Part shown: positions 59,770 to 64,000 of the stretch, one piece after another
Layout: every line of letters begins with the position of its first letter
How positions within the stretch are numbered: position 1 is the first letter of the stretch
From: Setoptus koraiensis
Taxonomy: Eukaryota > Arthropoda
NCBI GenBank assembly: GCA_048013815.1
Contig: CM106585.1
Coordinates: 3,906,001-3,970,000 of the forward strand
Reading direction: 5' to 3'
Length of the DNA stretch: 64,000 nt
The notes under the pieces: generated by a model
Seen by the model: only the letters and a program-made list of their open reading frames with translations
Told to the model about the DNA's origin: nothing
Databases searched by the model: none
Translations under genes and position numbers: made by a program

Positions 59770-59912
59770 AAAGAAAAGAAACTGCGCTTCATTTGCGTTA
59801 CTGTCTTATCGGGCAATTCTTCTTTTCCTTCACATAATAATAATGCCTCGGTGTCAAAAGAAGGAACCATTGCATGACGCCGTGTAGAATCTGTAAGCGG
59901 CACAACAGCTGT
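59770..59912 (-). CDS. Possible internal exon of an unrecognised gene
   Basis: On the minus strand a good acceptor (TTGGTTTTCTTCGAACAG, ending about 59911) is followed by an open frame reading VVPLTDSTRRHAMVPSFDTE and then LLLCEGKEELPDKT. It looks like real protein in composition, and the frame continues to 59652 unless a donor such as GTAACG near 59803 is used. Family not recognised. It might belong with the frame at 58.9-59.2 kb. Confidence 0.25.
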
Positions 59913-60073
59913 TCGAAGAAAACCAAACAAACAAGACGCAGCATATTCAACCAATCAAATATTATTATTTGTTTGATTATTGTTAATTTATCAAGATCAA
60001 ATTACATTGTTAGCCTGTCTCATTCTCTACTGGCTGAATCAGCAATTTATATGGATGGTAACAAACCGACTAA

Positions 60074-60112
60074 CTCACCACTATTACTATTATTATTATT
60101 ATTATTATTTAA
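60074..60112. repeat. (ATT)n microsatellite
   Basis: About ten ATT triplets in the region just upstream of the phosphatase exon. Confidence 0.85.
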
Positions 60113-60336
60113 TGGTATGCGTTCGTCCGATCCAACTCAATCAAACAATATCACAAAATTCATATGAAATAGGAAGAAAACAATATTGGACACCACATAC
60201 TACAGTGCTTGTATCAAGTCAATCATAGAAACCAATAATAATAAATGATAACGCAATAGATAGTTGTATCTGACGTGTGTGATGACCATCAGCATATATT
60301 TTGTTGCTAGGCCGAACAACAACATTTATTCTACTA

Positions 60337-61800
60337 ATGGAGGCCAGAGAGAGCGCTATCAAAGCCCATATGGCCAGATATGAGGACAAATATACCGACT
60401 CAAGACAGTTTAGGATATTTGTGGGCTCATGGAATGTCAATGGTCAATCGCCGTTCGCCAATCCGATCGACGCTTGGCTCACCTGTGATCCCTTCCCTCC
60501 TGATGTATATGCAATAGGTTTTCAAGAACTAGACTTAAGTCGTGAGGCATTCCTATTTAATGATTCCCCAAGGGAACAAGAGTGGCTGAAAGCCTGCAAT
60601 CTAGGATTACACTACAAGGCCTCTTACGTGAAGGTGAGATTAATTAGACTGGTGGGTATGATGTTGATAGTGTTTGTTAAAAAGGAATTAGAGCCACACG
60701 TTACAAATGTAGCAGCCGAAACTGTTGGTACGGGTCTTATGAGAAAGATGGGCAACAAAGGTGGAGTGGCCATTCGTTTAGAATTGCATAATACGTCCAT
60801 TTGTTTTGTAAATAGCCATCTGGCGGCGCACGTGGAGGAATATCATCGTCGCAATCAAGATTATCATGAAATATGCTCAAGGATTGTATTTAATCAATTT
60901 CAACCTCCTAAATACATTAAAGATCATGATCAAATTTATTGGCTTGGAGATCTCAATTATAGAATAGATGAGCTAACCACAGAGGAGATCAAGGCTATGA
61001 TTGACCAAAAAGCCTTTGATGTACTTTTGTTGCATGACCAACTTAGGAAACAAATGGCTGCACAAAGAGTGTTCGTTGGCTACAATGAGCCCTGCATAAA
61101 CCATTGGCCCACTTACAAGTATGACACTGGCACAAACGAATGGGACACGAGCGAAAAGAACCGGCCACCAGCGTGGTGTGATAGAATTCTGTGGTCTGGC
61201 GGACCTACTCAGCCAATTATTTACAGAAGCCATCCAAAATTATTACTTAGTGATCACAAGCCCATTAGTTGTTTATTTAGTGCCTCTATCAAAGTGGTAG
61301 ACACCGTCCGTTATCGTCGTGTCTATGAGGATGTAATGAAACGATTAGACCGCTTGGAGAATGAATTTCTTCCACAGATATCATTGGACAAATTAGAATT
61401 TATATTCCAGAACGTTGAATTAAGCGAGCCAGCAGTTGACATTGTAACAGTGGCCAACACTGGCCAGGTGCCGGTTTATTTTGAATTTATCAAGAAATTG
61501 AATGATGAGGCCTATTGCAAATCATGGCTGCAGATCAGTCCCTTCTCTGGGCTAGTTATGCCTGGCGATACGCTCGACATTGAATTCAGGGTTTGTGTAG
61601 TTGCAAGGGACGTACCTGAGGACAATATTAGTCAGATGATGATTACAAAGGCTACCACATTGGACGACATACTAGTGTTGCATCTGGATCGTGGCAAGGA
61701 TTTATTTATAACTGTCAATGTCAACATGAGGGTGCAACAAGATACAGTGGCGGACGCCGAGACGCTAGCCGCGCTCGAGACGCCACTGATAACTTTTTGA
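60337..61800 (+). CDS. OCRL: OCRL/INPP5B-type inositol polyphosphate 5-phosphatase
   Basis: Membrane-trafficking phosphatase that removes the 5-phosphate of PI(4,5)P2 and related lipids on endosomes, Golgi and plasma membrane. From the ATG at 60337 the product is 487 residues. Residues 24-325 form the complete catalytic domain: FVGSWNVNGQ, GFQELDLS, TVGTGLMRKMGNKGGVAIRL, FVNSHLAAH, WLGDLNYRID, RPPAWCDRILW and LSDHKPISCLF, with all core residues present. An ASH domain follows (FQNVELSEPAVD to DDILVLHLDRGKDLF). The protein then stops after about 28 residues; the RhoGAP-like domain of human OCRL (901 residues) and INPP5B is missing, and no N-terminal PH domain is seen. The frame opens just after an acceptor-like TTTTGTTGCTAG at 60310, so upstream exons are possible. 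ATTAAA lies at about 61823. OCRL and INPP5B cannot be told apart from this exon. Confidence 0.93.
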   Translation: MEARESAIKAHMARYEDKYTDSRQFRIFVGSWNVNGQSPFANPIDAWLTCDPFPPDVYAIGFQELDLSREAFLFNDSPREQEWLKACNLGLHYKASYVKVRLIRLVGMMLIVFVKKELEPHVTNVAAETVGTGLMRKMGNKGGVAIRLELHNTSICFVNSHLAAHVEEYHRRNQDYHEICSRIVFNQFQPPKYIKDHDQIYWLGDLNYRIDELTTEEIKAMIDQKAFDVLLLHDQLRKQMAAQRVFVGYNEPCINHWPTYKYDTGTNEWDTSEKNRPPAWCDRILWSGGPTQPIIYRSHPKLLLSDHKPISCLFSASIKVVDTVRYRRVYEDVMKRLDRLENEFLPQISLDKLEFIFQNVELSEPAVDIVTVANTGQVPVYFEFIKKLNDEAYCKSWLQISPFSGLVMPGDTLDIEFRVCVVARDVPEDNISQMMITKATTLDDILVLHLDRGKDLFITVNVNMRVQQDTVADAETLAALETPLITF

Positions 61801-63719
61801 ATTGATGCTCACAACACACACAATTAAACTTGATACCAATTAATTAATCTCATAATTATGGCAACAACATGATGCTGTCAGGACAGACGAGGGGGGAGGG
61901 TGTTTTCTGTTTGGCCGTTGTTGTGTTGCTCAGTCGGACGCATCTGCTTCTTTCAACATGAGGAGCGCTTCTTTTTGTGGCGCGGCCACTGAGTGACGCA
62001 ATTGTTGATGGTCACGACAAACGAGAGAATTACCTACGGAATGTGCAGCGGCCAATGGGCAATGTCAATGGCGCTGGCGATGGCTAATCAGCAGAAATGG
62101 CCAAGAGACAAAAGAGGAATGAATGAGGACGACGGCAGTGCTGCTGATGGTGGTCGTGATTATGATGGTGGCGCTCGAGCGAACGCTTCTTCGGCCTCTC
62201 TCTTTCTCTCTCACACACATTCGCGCACTGATATTTTGTTATGCTGCTAACAAAATATTCACAGTAGATTTGCTGTTGCCCGTAGCTTCGACGCGGCCAG
62301 TGTTTTAGTTACACAACGCACAACTGGTATCGCTGGTTCTGGCTCACGTTGGTGCCCGTTCGCGGACGCCGAACAGCGAACACCGAACAAGATGGTGACG
62401 GACAACGGAAGGCAAAGAGGGCACCAACAGAGAGCAACATTTGAGTAGCGGTTATATTAACTGCGTTCTTTCTATTTTCACTGCTTGCATGGCGCTGACA
62501 CACACACACACTCATTGTGAATAGTAGCCGACGTAACGTGCTGTAACGTTGTGACCAACCATAACTGTTTATCAATGCCAGTTGAATGAATGAATGCGTG
62601 TAGCACTGGTTGTAGTGTAGTATATAACAGTGGTGTGGGCCCTCGAACGCGAGCTGAGGGGCGACGAACATGAATGGACCAACGAAACGAACAATCATCG
62701 CTGACGCTTCAGCGCATTTGAGCGCGCGTTACGTAAGTTCAAACGGACAGGCACAGCAATATGAGGGCTGCTGCTGCCGCCTCGATGGTACAGCTACAGC
62801 ACCTAATGCTCACTAGTGGTGGCACCACCACTATGTACTACGTATGGCACCTCAAAGAATCATCACAATGGAGTAGTGGCGGCGTGCCACCGTTACGTAC
62901 CACTACGCCAGCGATGATTATGACGGCCCATGTGATGGGACGGATGGGCACCGTCTAACAACGCGTCGGCCATCCAAATTTATTTTGTTTGCCAGTCGAC
63001 TCATATCAGCTATTCTCAGTGTCGCCAACTGATGAGCCAACAACAGTTTTAGCCAACCAACTATGTTCGCTCTGTCCTCTCTTAGTCGATGCAAGTCAAG
63101 CGACAATTGATACACTTAAACATTGAAACAATTATAACACAATTACGAAATTATGTCATCGATTGTTTTATCACTCAAACTAGCCAGTGGCCAGCAGCAC
63201 CACAACTCGACAACACTCAGAGACAACCAAACTAAACGATATTAACCACTAGTGATGACCATCCAAATAACCGAATCAATATGTGTTGTATTTTCTTTCT
63301 CTAGTCCGTCTTTTGATTGTTGCTCAATCGGTGTTCATCAATGATAATTGTTTCATCTTCAACAGTCACACTCACCGTTGAGTAGTAATCAAATGCTGAG
63401 ATATGAGAATTGTCGTCTTTTTTGTGCGTAACAAACGTAGTAATCAATAATAATAACCAACAATGATTGAATTTGTGGAAGTCATCGATCCTACTATTTA
63501 ACACAAACAAAATTACTTGAAATACACATAATGATGATATAAATATATTTATATTATGTAATAACATTCTATCATCATCACGCTCTATCATCAATTTTTC
63601 ATCTTGAATGTTCCATTTTTGTTAGTCTGTCAGTTTCATAGTCACTCTAGGTTTGTACATTATTTTCATAAGTATTGCAGTATAAGGCGCAACTTTAATC
63701 AATTATAAGTGTGTGTCAT
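61801..63719. other. Intergenic DNA after the phosphatase gene
   Basis: Contains a likely 3' UTR for the first tens of bases, then no recognisable gene. ORFs at 62309-62698 (-) and 63301-63591 (-) have no family resemblance. No RhoGAP-like sequence that could complete the phosphatase was seen on the + strand. Confidence 0.5.
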
Positions 63720-64000
63720 TCACTTTGCTGTTGTTGCTGTATCGCATTTAGTATCCGAATTAATAATAGGCCTAAATAGGTAGTTATGCAAACCAGATTT
63801 GTCTTTTGTCACCTTGTAATTATTACTAATCTCTAGAATTTTGAGTCTTCTTTTAACGTGCGGCGGCTGGTAACTATCAGTGTCCAGTCTCCTTCTTCTG
63901 CAGCTATTCAAAACAGAACAACGGACCAAATCGGCAAGCATAGTGCGACTGACTGTCATGCCATCAATTAGTGGTAGAGCCAACCAATGCCTAAGAGGAT
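63720..64000 (-). CDS. Possible C-terminal exon of an unrecognised gene, cut by the window edge
   Basis: Minus-strand frame open from the right edge to a TGA at 63720. It reads PLRHWLALPLIDGMTVSRTM, then LADLVRCSVLNSCRRRRLD and ends CDTATTAK. The mixture of charged and hydrophobic residues is plausible protein, and the gene-dense, AT-rich setting fits. I recognise no family; chance cannot be excluded. Confidence 0.3.
   Translation of the reverse strand, partial: PLRHWLALPLIDGMTVSRTMLADLVRCSVLNSCRRRRLDTDSYQPPHVKRRLKILEISNNYKVTKDKSGLHNYLFRPIINSDTKCDTATTAK

Noticed and set aside
60301-60336. Upstream TTG start for the phosphatase
   Set aside because: Nuclear animal genes start at ATG; the 36 bases overlap a likely splice acceptor ending at 60310.
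1-64000. Retrovirus-like, LTR or other virus-derived elements
   Set aside because: No recognisable polymerase, integrase, capsid or envelope-like frames and no paired long terminal repeats were seen.

Overview
The window reads as animal nuclear DNA, most likely from an arthropod; a mite or other chelicerate is possible but not shown. The support is the gene content (BCL11-type zinc-finger factor, HSF-domain factor, DHRS4-type reductase, PAICS-like proteins, OCRL/INPP5B phosphatase), introns of 100-151 bp with GTAAGT donors, AATAAA/ATTAAA poly(A) signals, Asn/Gln-rich transcription factors and dense microsatellites. No bacterial or organellar signature was seen, and no tRNA or rRNA gene was recognised by eye.

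Layout. 1-9.4 kb: GC-moderate DNA with many short tandem repeats and no recognisable gene. 9.4-12.8 kb: one long exon of a BCL11 homologue on + with its 3' UTR. 12.8-47.2 kb: about 34 kb with no convincing gene, packed with minisatellites of unrelated 10-25 bp units, triplet arrays, (CA)n tracts and several long perfect hairpins; one 411-codon ORF here is unexplained. 47.2-64 kb: AT-richer and gene-dense. It holds an intronless HSF-domain gene (+), a convergent two-exon DHRS4 gene (-), a tandem array of three PAICS-like genes (-) with a decayed fourth copy, an OCRL/INPP5B-type phosphatase exon (+), and a possible partial gene at the right edge (-).

The most interesting system is the PAICS-like array at 51.9-58.9 kb. 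Three genes repeat with a period of about 2.17 kb. Each keeps the two-domain layout of the purine enzyme PAICS, but by eye the catalytic signatures of both halves are gone, which points to pseudoenzymes. Raw ORFs suggest an N-terminal hydrophobic leader in two copies and a missing ATG in the third. A shared splice model (ATG-G, then a 137-151 bp intron, then the main exon) removes the leader, supplies an ATG to all three and keeps all three frames. Between copies A and B the upstream region and intron are more alike than the coding exon, a pattern expected of diversifying selection, or of gene conversion limited to the 5' end.

The genes do not form an operon or an obvious pathway; the two transcription factors, the reductase and the phosphatase look like ordinary neighbours. 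No virus-like or LTR element was recognised.
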